Assembly (NCBI RefSeq): GCF_013030945.1
Contig: NZ_JABBXF010000025.1
Coordinates: 62,001-126,000 of the forward strand
Source: Streptomyces morookaense
GTDB taxonomy: Bacteria; Actinomycetota; Actinomycetes; Streptomycetales; Streptomycetaceae
Direction: 5' to 3'
DNA length: 64,000 nt
Part shown: in pieces, positions 1 through 7,425 of the stretch
Layout of the letters: every line of letters begins with the position of its first letter
Position numbering within the stretch: position 1 is the stretch's first letter
Program-made: the position numbers and the translations under genes
Notes under the pieces: generated by a model
What the model saw: the letters and a program-made list of their open reading frames with translations, nothing else
The model's database searches: none
What the model was told of the DNA's origin: nothing

Positions 1-766
1 AGGCGTTGCGGTCGCCCTCGAAGAGCGAGAGGTGGGTGTGCATCCCCGAACCCGGGTATTCGGAGAAGGGCTTGGGCATGAACGTGGCGTGCACGCCCTG
101 CTCCAGCGCGACCTGCTTCATCACGATCCGGAAGGTCATGACGTTGTCGGCGGTGGAGAGCGCGTCGGCGTAGCGCAGGTCGATCTCCTGCTGGCCGGGG
201 GCGCCCTCGTGGTGGCTGAACTCGACCGAGATGCCCATGGATTCGAGCATGGTGATGGCCTGGCGGCGGAAGTCCATGCCGACGCCGGTCGGAGTGTGGT
301 CGAAGTAGCCGGAGCTGTCGGCGGGCACCGGCTGCGTGCCGTCCACCGGCTTGTCCTTGAGCAGGAAGAACTCGATCTCGGGGTGGGTGTAGAAGGTGAA
401 CCCGAGGTCGGAGGTCTTGGCCAGGATGCGCTTGAGGACATAGCGCGGGTCGGCGTAGGACGGCGAGCCGTCCGGCATCAGGATGTCGCAGAACATCCGG
501 GCGGTGCCCGGGGCCTCGGCGCGCCAGGGCAGGATCTGGAAGGTGCCCGGGTCCGGCTTGGCGATCATGTCGGACTCGTAGACGCGGGCGAAGCCCTCGA
601 TCGCGGAGCCGTCGAAGCCGATGCCTTCGTCGAAGGCCTGCTCCAGTTCGGCGGGGGCGACGGCGACGGACTTCAGGTAGCCGAGCACGTCGGTGAACCA
701 CAGCCGGACGAACCGGATGTCGCGCTCTTCGAGCGTGCGGAGCACGAACTCCTGCTGCTTATCCAT
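1..766 (-). CDS. glnA2: Glutamine synthetase-family ligase, probable gamma-glutamylpolyamine synthetase GlnA2 (C-terminal part outside window)
   Basis: This is the N-terminal half of a class I glutamine synthetase-fold protein. It begins MDKQQEFVLRTLEERDIRF, then the beta-grasp region with FTDVLGYLKS and FDGSAIEGFARV, and the start of the catalytic domain with HPEIEFFLLKD, EFSHHEGAPGQQEIDLRYADA and GSGMHTHLSLFEGD. The gene runs off the left edge. In Streptomyces the GlnA2 paralog (SCO2241 in S. coelicolor) glutamylates polyamines rather than ammonia. I assign this one to GlnA2 because nadE and panB lie close by, as they do around SCO2241, and because the N-terminus matches my memory of that paralog. 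The substrate is therefore an inference; the ligase fold is plain. It is divergent from the beta-lactamase gene. Confidence 0.85.
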   Translation of the reverse strand, partial: MDKQQEFVLRTLEERDIRFVRLWFTDVLGYLKSVAVAPAELEQAFDEGIGFDGSAIEGFARVYESDMIAKPDPGTFQILPWRAEAPGTARMFCDILMPDGSPSYADPRYVLKRILAKTSDLGFTFYTHPEIEFFLLKDKPVDGTQPVPADSSGYFDHTPTGVGMDFRRQAITMLESMGISVEFSHHEGAPGQQEIDLRYADALSTADNVMTFRIVMKQVALEQGVHATFMPKPFSEYPGSGMHTHLSLFEGDRNA

Positions 767-806
767 AGCTACCTATCCTTGCAGGTCAGACGGCTCGTTT
801 CAGCGG

Positions 807-830
807 ATGCGGGCACATGCGGGCACATGC
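807..830. repeat. Tandem direct repeat upstream of glnA2
   Basis: Two copies of the 10-bp unit ATGCGGGCAC stand head to tail, followed by a further ATGC. They lie in the 254-nt divergent region between glnA2 and the beta-lactamase, about 40 nt upstream of the glnA2 start. They could be a regulator site or chance slippage; nothing else supports a function. Confidence 0.4.
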
Positions 831-1020
831 TGGACCTTGAGTATCACGGCTGCGGGTTACCGGATGGTTTCCGGACGCCGGCCGCACTGTTCCGCCTTCT
901 GGGTGCATCGTACTGATGCACGGGCGGAACGGCGCTGCCGATCACCCCAGGGAACCGAACACCTTTTCGTCGATGTCCTGATCATTGGCCCCTGATCGCC
1001 CGACAGAGGAGGATTCGCCC

Positions 1021-1968
1021 TTGAATCCGCACGCAACGCGAGAGATGCAAGAGACGCGGGAGAACAGCCCGAACCGTCGCAGGGTTCTGGCCCTCGGTGC
1101 CGGAACCGCCCTGGCCGCCGTGGCATTCGCCGGTGGCACCGCCTACGCCGCCCCCTCGCGGCGGCGCGGGATCTCCCGGCAGCTGGCCGCGCTGGAGCGC
1201 GAGCACTCCGCCCGGCTCGGCGTGTACGCGCGCAACATGGCCACCGGCGCGACCGTGCGGCACCGCGCGGACGAGCGGTTCCCGATGTGCTCGACCTTCA
1301 AGACGGTGGCCGTCGCCGCGGTCCTGAGGGACCTCGACCGGGACGGCACGTTCCTGGACAAGCGCATCCGCTACACCGCGCAGGACACCGCGAAGGCGAA
1401 GTGGGCCCCGGTCACGGGCACGGCGGAGAACCTCGCCCACGGCATGACCGTCGAGGCGCTCTGCGACGCCGCCATCCGCCACAGCGACAACGCCGCGGCG
1501 AACCTCCTGCTCCGCGAACTCGGCGGCCCGGCCGCGGTCACCCGCTTCTGCCGGACTCTCGGGGACCGGGTCACCCGGCTCGACCGGTGGGAGCCCGAGC
1601 TCAACTCCGCGGAGCCGAAGCGCCGTACGGACACCACCAGCCCGTACGCGATCGGCCGGACGTACGCGGACCTCGTCCTCGGCGGCGCGCTCGGCGCGCA
1701 GGACCGGGAGCGCCTCACCCACTGGCTGCTGGGCAACACCACCAGCGACGAGCAGTTCCGCCGCGGTCTCCCCAAGGACTGGAAGGTCGCGGACAAGACC
1801 GGCGCCGGCGACTACGGCACCGGCAACGACGTGGGCATCGCCTGGACCCCGGACGGCACCCCGGTCGTCCTGGCCGTGCTGACGACCCACCCGGCCGACC
1901 CGAAGGCGCAGACCGACCGGCCGCTGATCGCCAGGACGGCGACGCTGCTGGCGGAAGAACTCGGCTGA
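1021..1968 (+). CDS. Class A (serine) beta-lactamase, Tat-exported
   Basis: This protein hydrolyses beta-lactams outside the cytoplasm. It carries all class A motifs: CSTFK with the catalytic Ser and Lys, the SDN loop, EPELN in the omega loop with the general-base Glu, and DKTGAG near the C-terminus. The N-terminus has a twin-arginine-like signal (NRRRVLALGAG) followed by AYA, a likely cleavage site. I chose the TTG at 1021 because GAGGAGG ends seven bases upstream; an in-frame TTG at 985 would lack this spacing. The mature length of about 275 aa fits the family. A Cys precedes the active-site Ser, as in several actinomycete and CTX-M type enzymes. It is transcribed alone and ends at a strong hairpin, convergent with the hydrolase gene. 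Confidence 0.93.
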   Translation: MNPHATREMQETRENSPNRRRVLALGAGTALAAVAFAGGTAYAAPSRRRGISRQLAALEREHSARLGVYARNMATGATVRHRADERFPMCSTFKTVAVAAVLRDLDRDGTFLDKRIRYTAQDTAKAKWAPVTGTAENLAHGMTVEALCDAAIRHSDNAAANLLLRELGGPAAVTRFCRTLGDRVTRLDRWEPELNSAEPKRRTDTTSPYAIGRTYADLVLGGALGAQDRERLTHWLLGNTTSDEQFRRGLPKDWKVADKTGAGDYGTGNDVGIAWTPDGTPVVLAVLTTHPADPKAQTDRPLIARTATLLAEELG

Positions 1969-1976
1969 CGGCAACT

Positions 1977-2000
1977 CCCGCGCCCCGCAAGGGGCGCGGG
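1977..2000. terminator. Hairpin terminator between beta-lactamase and hydrolase genes
   Basis: A perfect 10-bp stem CCCGCGCCCC / GGGGCGCGGG with loop GCAA starts nine bases after the beta-lactamase stop. It has no T-run, as is common in Streptomyces, and would work in both directions between these convergent genes. Confidence 0.75.
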
Positions 2001-2113
2001 GTGGCTTCTCCCCCAGCTACCTCCCCCAGCTACCGCTGGGGGTGCCCCCAGGAGGTGCCCCCAGCGGCTCCGCCGCGTGGGCGCGAGCAACCACGCACAA
2101 CCCGCACCCGCAA
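1977..2113. repeat. Composite dispersed Streptomyces intergenic repeat (degenerate copy)
   Basis: After the GCGCCCC/GGGGCGC hairpin come two tandem copies of TCCCCCAGCTACC, then CCCCCAGC-TACC-GCTGGGGG, and from 2081 a degenerate form of a module that recurs elsewhere in this window (GCGCGA-CAGCCAC-ACCCGCA). Related copies lie at 18268-18363 and 25033-25067, with a worn one after 23055. I recognise the module as a common post-gene element of Streptomyces genomes; that statement is from memory. Confidence 0.6.
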
Positions 2114-2121
2114 TCGAACCG

Positions 2122-2994
2122 TTACGCCCGTATGAACGGCGTCGCCAGCACCGCCGCCGCGATCGCCTGCGGCCGGTCGTACATCAGCAGGTGGCCGGCC
2201 GGGGCCACCGCCTCGAAGCGGCCGTCCAGGCGGTCGGCGAGGGCGCGTTGGCGCTGCAGCCAGCGGCGCTCCAGCCAGGAGCCCGAGCCGGGGGACGCGG
2301 CCAGCACGGTGACCGGGACCGGCGGGAGGGAGTGGTGGGTGCGCAACTCCTCGAGTTCCGCGGCCACATCGCGGTAGCGCGCGTTCTCCATGAGGACGGC
2401 ACGCGCCACCCGGGCCGTGCCGTAGGTGCGGCGCACCAGCTCCGCGGGGGCCGGGTCCTGGCGCTTGACGGAGGCGGCGCGGACCGAGAGGCGGCGCAGG
2501 GCGGGGCCCAGCGCCCTGGGGAGCCCGGCGCCGGCGAAGGCGAGGCCGCGCAAGCGGGCTGCGGCGGTGCGCAGTTCACGGCCCGGGGCGGGGCGGGCGT
2601 CCTCCTCGACGCTGCCGTCGACGAGCACGAGCCCCGCCGTGCGCTCGGGGTACAGGCGGGCGAACGCCTCGGCGTGGAAGCCCGCGAGGGAGTGGCCCAC
2701 GACCGTCACGGGCCCGGCCAGGTCCAGCGCGTCGAGCACGCCCGCGATCCGCCCTGCTTCCCCGGAGGCCGTCGGCGGCTCCGGGGACGAGGCGCTGAAC
2801 CCCAGGCCGGGGCGGTCGAAGCGGACGACGGTGCGGTACGGGGCGAGCAGCGGCACCAGCGGGTCCCAGTCGAACCAGCCCATGCCGAGCCCCGCGCTGA
2901 GCACGCACACCGGCCCCTTGCCCTCGCGCAGCACGTGCAGGGGCACTCCGCCGACCCGCAGCATCCGCCCGGGCGGCCGTTCCGCACCGCTCAT
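2122..2994 (-). CDS. Alpha/beta-fold hydrolase
   Basis: This 290-aa alpha/beta hydrolase has the nucleophile elbow GHSLAG, an oxyanion-side LSAGLGMG after strand 3, FDRPGLG, and a C-terminal APAGHLLMYD holding the likely catalytic His. The acid is probably within the VLAASPGSG to RLDGRF region. Substrate cannot be told. I start at ATG 2994 because GGGGGA precedes it by a few bases; the open frame extends further upstream without a ribosome site. It lies 61 bases downstream of the amino-acid permease on the same strand and may be co-transcribed with it. There are no signal peptide or membrane segments, so it is cytoplasmic. Confidence 0.82.
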   Translation of the reverse strand: MSGAERPPGRMLRVGGVPLHVLREGKGPVCVLSAGLGMGWFDWDPLVPLLAPYRTVVRFDRPGLGFSASSPEPPTASGEAGRIAGVLDALDLAGPVTVVGHSLAGFHAEAFARLYPERTAGLVLVDGSVEEDARPAPGRELRTAAARLRGLAFAGAGLPRALGPALRRLSVRAASVKRQDPAPAELVRRTYGTARVARAVLMENARYRDVAAELEELRTHHSLPPVPVTVLAASPGSGSWLERRWLQRQRALADRLDGRFEAVAPAGHLLMYDRPQAIAAAVLATPFIRA

Positions 2995-3055
2995 CGCTTC
3001 CCCCTTCGTTCCCGCTCCGCCGGGACGCAGGCCCGTACCGGCGAGTACGGCGAGG

Positions 3056-4516
3056 CTAGTCGAGGGGTACCGGATGCCGGTGCTCCGCCGCAACCCAGTG
3101 CGGTTTCCGGAACTTCAGCAGGGCGAGCGGCGCGAGGAAGCCCAGCGTCAGCAGACCGCCGCCCACGATGGCGAGGTAGCGCCACACCGGGCCGCCGCCG
3201 AACTGCTCGGGCGGTACGAAGCCGATGCACATGGCCGCCAGCGAGGCCGCGAAGCCGACGCCCGCCACCAGGCGGACGGCCGGGACGCGGAAGCCGCGTT
3301 CGTGGTCCGGGCGCGTGGCCCGCAGCCGGATGACGGCGGCGAACATCAGCAGGTAGACCACCAGGTAGATCTGCGTGGTGACCACGGAGAAGATCCAATA
3401 GGCGCTGGAGACATCGGGGATGACCGCGTAGAGCAGCGCGATGAGGGTGGTCAGGACGCCCTGCGCGACCATGATGTTGCGCTGCACGCCGTTCTTGTTG
3501 AGCCGCTGCAGGACCGGTGGCAGATAGCCCTCCTGCCGGGCGACCAGCAGCAGCCCCTTGGACGGCCCGGCCATCCACGTGAGCATGCCGCCGAGCGCCG
3601 CGGCGACCAGCAGGACGCCGACGACCTTGGTCAGCCAGCCCACGTGGAAGTGGTCGAAGAAGCCCTGGAACGCCTGCATCACCCCGGCGGTCAGGCTGAG
3701 GTCCTTGCCCGGCATGACCCAGCTGATGGCCAGCGCCGGCAGCACGAAGATCAGCAGGACGAGGCCGGTGGCGAGGAAGACCGAGCGCGGGAACTCCTTG
3801 CCGGGCCTGCGCAGCGAGGAGACGTGCACGCCGTTCATCTCCATGCCCGCGTAGGACAGGAAGTTGTTGACGATCAGCACCAGGCTGGCCAGTCCGGTCC
3901 AGGGCGGCAGCAGATGGCCGCCGTCCATGGGCGCCGCGGAGGCGTTGCCCTGGCCGAGGAAGACCAGGCCGAGGAGGACGAGGACGGCGCCGGGGATCAG
4001 GGTGCCGATCACCAGGCCCATGCCGGCGAGCCCGGCCACGGCCCTGGTGCCGCGTGCCGAAATCAGCACGCCCGCCCAGTAGACGACGACGATGACGAGG
4101 GCGACGTAGACACCGTTGTCCGCGAGCCGCGGGTCGACGACGTACGCGAACGTGCTCGCCACATACGCCAGCAGGCTCGGGTAGTACGCGATCGTCATCG
4201 CGAACTGGCACCACACGGCCAGGAAGCCCAGCCGCTTGGACAGCCCCTCGCTCACCCACCGGTGGACGCCGCCCGGCCAGCCGGAGGCCAGTTCGGCGGA
4301 GACCAGGGCGGTCGGCAGGAGGAAGACCAGGGCCGGGACGAGGTAGAGGAAGACGGCGGCCAGTCCGTAGAGCGCCATCGACGGCGCGGGCCGGAGGTTC
4401 GCCACCGAGGCGGTCGTCATCATCGCGAGGGTCGCCCACGAGATGAACTGCGTCTGTGCGGCGACGGGAGGACGGGAGACGGGACGGTCGTGAGCGACCT
4501 GTTCCGTGAGGGTCAT
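3056..4516 (-). CDS. APC-family amino-acid permease, glutamate/GABA antiporter-like
   Basis: This 486-aa membrane protein has about 12 hydrophobic segments. It opens with the APC signature region ISWATLAMMTTASVANLRPAPSMALYGLAAVFLYLVP and contains the helix 6 region VNNFLSYAGMEMNGVH. This pattern is closest to the glutamate:GABA antiporter (GadC-like) branch of the APC superfamily, in which helix 1 is broken after a stretch like this. The substrate is inferred from family resemblance only. The start at 4516 is the ATG opening MTLTEQ; no strong Shine-Dalgarno is visible. Transcription would begin in the 162-nt region shared with the divergent copper genes. Confidence 0.85.
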   Translation of the reverse strand: MTLTEQVAHDRPVSRPPVAAQTQFISWATLAMMTTASVANLRPAPSMALYGLAAVFLYLVPALVFLLPTALVSAELASGWPGGVHRWVSEGLSKRLGFLAVWCQFAMTIAYYPSLLAYVASTFAYVVDPRLADNGVYVALVIVVVYWAGVLISARGTRAVAGLAGMGLVIGTLIPGAVLVLLGLVFLGQGNASAAPMDGGHLLPPWTGLASLVLIVNNFLSYAGMEMNGVHVSSLRRPGKEFPRSVFLATGLVLLIFVLPALAISWVMPGKDLSLTAGVMQAFQGFFDHFHVGWLTKVVGVLLVAAALGGMLTWMAGPSKGLLLVARQEGYLPPVLQRLNKNGVQRNIMVAQGVLTTLIALLYAVIPDVSSAYWIFSVVTTQIYLVVYLLMFAAVIRLRATRPDHERGFRVPAVRLVAGVGFAASLAAMCIGFVPPEQFGGGPVWRYLAIVGGGLLTLGFLAPLALLKFRKPHWVAAEHRHPVPLD

Positions 4517-4615
4517 GAGAGGCGGAGCGTCTTTCAGTTGTCGGCGGTTCGCCCCAATGATCGGACCTTGCACCCGTTCTCCGCACATCCGTACGGGCAC
4601 CACCCTGGAGGGCGG

Positions 4616-4632
4616 ATACCCCGCGGGGGTAA
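4616..4632. promoter_or_regulatory. CsoR-like palindromic operator upstream of the copper gene pair
   Basis: The inverted repeat TACCC-CGCGG-GGGTA (4617-4631), flanked by A on both sides, lies 47 bases upstream of the His-rich membrane protein gene. GC-rich TACCC-N5-GGGTA palindromes are the type of site bound by the copper-sensing repressor CsoR in actinomycetes. TAAGGT at 4630-4635 could be a -10 hexamer overlapped by the site, which would suit repression. Copper control is an inference supported by the two downstream genes. Confidence 0.55.
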
Positions 4633-4678
4633 GGTGCGGCGGAGATCGAAGAGCTGTGAAAGCTGTGGAGAGACGCCG

Positions 4679-5083
4679 ATGCACGGACAGCACAAGGCCG
4701 CCGCGTGGTGCGGCCGGCTGCTGCTGTTCGCGGCGCTGCTGCTGGGCATCGTGACGATGCACACACTCGGGCACCCGGCCGGACACGGAGGCGGGCACCC
4801 GGCCCCGGCCGCCATGGCGCACGCCCACCACGACCACGACGCTCACCCCTCGGGCCCGGAAGCACACGATCCCGTGCACGGCGGCATGGACCCGCTGTCC
4901 GTCTGCCTCGCCGTCCTCGGCACGGGCTGGGCGGCCGCCCTCCTCCTCTCCCTGACCGCCTTCCTCCGCGGCCGTTCCGCCGCGGCCGCCGCCGTGCGGG
5001 CGTGGTTCGCGCCCGCCCTCTGGCCGATCCCGCCACCGCCGCGGCACAAGGCCCTCGCCCGGTTGTCGGTGCTCCGCGTATAG
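4679..5083 (+). CDS. Small His-rich membrane protein (DUF6153-like), copper-associated
   Basis: This 134-aa protein has an N-terminal hydrophobic helix (LLLFAALLLGIVTMHTLG), a His-rich stretch (AHAHHDHDAHPSGPEAHD), and a second helix after MDPLSVCLAVLGTGWAAALLLSL, followed by a basic Pro-rich tail. The MDPLSVCLAVL box is what I associate with DUF6153 proteins of Streptomyces. The His cluster would face outside and could bind copper. It lies 63 bases upstream of a multicopper oxidase gene and behind a CsoR-like operator, so a periplasm-side copper role is likely but inferred. The start is the ATG that gives the signal-anchor-like N-terminus. Confidence 0.7.
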   Translation: MHGQHKAAAWCGRLLLFAALLLGIVTMHTLGHPAGHGGGHPAPAAMAHAHHDHDAHPSGPEAHDPVHGGMDPLSVCLAVLGTGWAAALLLSLTAFLRGRSAAAAAVRAWFAPALWPIPPPPRHKALARLSVLRV

Positions 5084-5146
5084 GCGGCAGCGCGCGCCCG
5101 CTGCTGCCCGTATCCACCACCGACACCCATCGAGGTGCACTTCCCC

Positions 5147-6706
5147 ATGCGCACACCCACCCGCCGCGCCGTGCTCGGCGCGGGAATCACCGTTGCCGGA
5201 AGCGGCCTGCTCGCCGCCTGTGCCACGAAGAGGACGAGCGGGGACCGCTACGTCTCCCCCGACGGCAAGGAGGTCGCCGCCGCCGAGGCCCGGCGCGGCA
5301 CCGGCCCCGTCCGCAAGGCGATCCTCACCGCCACCCCCTCCCGGCTCGACCTCGGCGGCGGCCGCACCGTCCCGACCTGGGCCTACGGAGACCGGCTGCC
5401 CGGCCGGGAGATCCGGGTCACCGCGGGCGACACCCTCGCCCTCACCCTGGCCAACCACCTGCCCGAGCCCACGTCCGTGCACTGGCACGGGCTGGCGCTG
5501 CGCAACGACATGGACGGCGCGCCGGGCGTCACACAGCGGCCGATCAAGGCGGGGGCGTCCTTCGACTACCGCTTCGCCGTCACGCACCCGGGCACGTACT
5601 GGCTCCACCCGCACTCGGGCGTCCAGCAGGACCGGGGCCTGTACGCGCCGCTGATCGTGGACGACCCGAAGGAGCCGCTGGCGTACGACAAGGAGTGGGT
5701 CGTCGTCCTGGACGACTGGGTCGACGGCGTGGACGGCAGCACCCCGGACGCGGTGCTGGCCGAACTGGCGCGGGGCATGGGCGACATGAGCGGCATGGAC
5801 CACGGCTCGCACGGCATGCCGGGCATGTCGCACATGTCGATGACGTCGGCGACGAGGTCCGCCGGGGACGGCGGCGGCCCCTCCCGGATGCTGATGGGCG
5901 CCACCAGCGCCCTCCTCGGCGGCGACGCGGGCGACGTCGCCTACCCGTACTACCTCGTCAACGGGCGCACCCCCGACGACCCCGAGACGTTCACCGCCAA
6001 GCCCGGCGACCGCATCCGCATCCGGCTCCTCAACGCGGGCGGCGACACGGCCTTCCGCGTCGCGCTCGGCGGTCACCGGATGACCGTCACGCACACCGAC
6101 GGCTGGCCCGTCGAGCACACGGAGACCGATTCCCTGCTGCTGGGCATGGGCGAGCGGTACGACGTGCTGGTCGAGGCCGGGGACGGCGTCTTCCCGCTGA
6201 CCGCCCTGGCGGAGGGCAAGCAGCGCACCGCGATGGCCCTGCTGCGCACGGGCGGGGGCGAGGCGCCGGGCGCGGACGTACGTCCCCGCGAACTGGACGC
6301 CGCCCCGCCGGCCGCGCAGCGGCTGAAGGCCGCGCGGGACGTGGCCCTGCCGGACCGCGGGCCGGACCGGACGATCACGCTCCGGCTGACGGGCTCGATG
6401 GCGAAGTACGACTGGGCCGTCGACGGGCGGAAGTACACGCCCGAGCCGAGCCATGCGGTGCGCTCGGGGGAACGGGTGCGGCTGGAGTTCGTGAACGACA
6501 CGAGCATGTGGCACCCGATGCACCTGCACGGCCACACGTTCGCCCTGGCGGGCGGGGGGCCGCGGAAGGACACGGTGATGGTGCTGCCGGGGAAGCGGGT
6601 GGGCGTCGACTTCGACGCCGACAACCCGGGGCTGTGGATGATCCACTGCCATAACGTCTACCACTCGGAGAGCGGGATGATGACGGTCCTGGGGTACCGG
6701 AACTAG
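5147..6706 (+). CDS. Multicopper oxidase with Met-rich insert, exported
   Basis: This 519-aa three-cupredoxin-domain oxidase has all four copper motifs: VHWHG (about residue 113), WLHPH, HPMHLHGHTF and HCHNVYHSESGMM, where HCH-HxxxxM forms the type 1 site. The N-terminus has RRAVLGAGITVAGSGLLAAC, a Tat-like signal ending in a possible lipobox Cys. A Met/His-rich insert (GDMSGMDHGSHGMPGMSHMSM region, near residues 210-230) resembles the copper-binding loops of CueO-type cuprous oxidases. It probably oxidises Cu(I) and protects from copper. I start at ATG 5147 with GAGG upstream. It ends just before a bidirectional hairpin. Confidence 0.93.
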   Translation: MRTPTRRAVLGAGITVAGSGLLAACATKRTSGDRYVSPDGKEVAAAEARRGTGPVRKAILTATPSRLDLGGGRTVPTWAYGDRLPGREIRVTAGDTLALTLANHLPEPTSVHWHGLALRNDMDGAPGVTQRPIKAGASFDYRFAVTHPGTYWLHPHSGVQQDRGLYAPLIVDDPKEPLAYDKEWVVVLDDWVDGVDGSTPDAVLAELARGMGDMSGMDHGSHGMPGMSHMSMTSATRSAGDGGGPSRMLMGATSALLGGDAGDVAYPYYLVNGRTPDDPETFTAKPGDRIRIRLLNAGGDTAFRVALGGHRMTVTHTDGWPVEHTETDSLLLGMGERYDVLVEAGDGVFPLTALAEGKQRTAMALLRTGGGEAPGADVRPRELDAAPPAAQRLKAARDVALPDRGPDRTITLRLTGSMAKYDWAVDGRKYTPEPSHAVRSGERVRLEFVNDTSMWHPMHLHGHTFALAGGGPRKDTVMVLPGKRVGVDFDADNPGLWMIHCHNVYHSESGMMTVLGYRN

Positions 6707-6713
6707 CAGAAAA

Positions 6714-6740
6714 GGGTCCGGGAGCACGGCTCCCGGACCC
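6714..6740. terminator. Bidirectional hairpin terminator
   Basis: A perfect 11-bp stem GGGTCCGGGAG / CTCCCGGACCC with loop CACGG lies between the stop codons of the convergent multicopper oxidase and DUF4234 genes. Confidence 0.88.
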
Positions 6741-6751
6741 CCGCGGAGCGC

Positions 6752-7216
6752 TCAGCAGGCCAGGGCCACCTGGGTGCCCTCGGGCAGGTTGTAGTGGTCG
6801 ACGACCTTGTTCAGCTCGGCCTGGTAGTACAGCGGCCACAGGCCGAAGAGCAGCACGAACAGCAGCCCCAGCCCGCCGCTGCAGGACGGCTGCAGGCCGG
6901 CCGCCCGCTGCGCGTCGGCGATGCGCCGGCCCGTGTTGTAGATGGACACCAGCGGCGGGATGCCGAGCAGGATGCCACCGAACCACAGCGTGCACAGGCT
7001 GCCCGCCGGGCTGATCTGGCGGCGGCTGTCGAACTGCAGCATCTCCTTGTGGATCTTGTAGTACCAGACCAGCGTGTAGATGCCGAACGTGATCAGCGGC
7101 AGGCCGAGCCACACTCCCACGATGTTGCGGCGCTTCATCGCCAGGCCGACGTGGGCCGGGGCGGGTGCCGGGGCCGGGTACCCGAACGGCGGCTGCTGCG
7201 GGTAGCCGTACTGCAT
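6752..7216 (-). CDS. DUF4234-type membrane protein
   Basis: This 154-aa protein begins with a Tyr/Pro/Gln-rich cytosolic tail (MQYGYPQQPPFGYPAPAPAP) and then has about four hydrophobic segments. The first carries GLPLITFGIYTLVWYYKIHKEM, the signature of DUF4234, and the last carries LFVLLFGLWPLYYQAELNKV. Function is unknown. The start at 7216 follows AGGAG at suitable distance. It is transcribed alone, divergent from nadE. Confidence 0.75.
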   Translation of the reverse strand: MQYGYPQQPPFGYPAPAPAPAHVGLAMKRRNIVGVWLGLPLITFGIYTLVWYYKIHKEMLQFDSRRQISPAGSLCTLWFGGILLGIPPLVSIYNTGRRIADAQRAAGLQPSCSGGLGLLFVLLFGLWPLYYQAELNKVVDHYNLPEGTQVALAC

Positions 7217-7413
7217 GCTCAACGGATCTCCTGGAAGTGAGCTCTGACAACGCATCAATCGATGCATCAAGGAGCCCGTGGGCCTCACGCGCCACGGGCA
7301 GGCGCGCAGCCTGCCACAAGATCACGCCGTGTGGCCAGAAGGGGGCCGGGGCGTAGGCACGGCGTGGGCACGGCGTGGGCACCCTCACAGCCCCATTGCG
7401 TCACATAGACGAA

Positions 7414-7419
7414 TACACT
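7414..7419 (+). promoter_or_regulatory. nadE: Candidate -10 element for leaderless nadE transcript
   Basis: TACACT ends six bases before the GTG start of nadE and there is no ribosome-binding site. A start point about seven bases after a -10 would fall on the start codon itself. No convincing -35 is seen at 17 bp. The map gene at 23372 has the same arrangement. Confidence 0.4.
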
Positions 7420-7425
7420 GGGGCC

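Noticed and set aside
3056..6727. A 1223-aa minus-strand open frame spanning the permease and the antisense of the multicopper oxidase
   Set aside because: Only its last 486 codons are a real permease. The upstream part is antisense to an unmistakable oxidase and has Arg/His/Val-rich shadow composition.
7252..7270. GCATCAA direct repeats and a GCATC-N4-GATGC palindrome upstream of the DUF4234 gene
   Set aside because: Short, and no regulator or matching site elsewhere; could be chance, so not listed as an operator.
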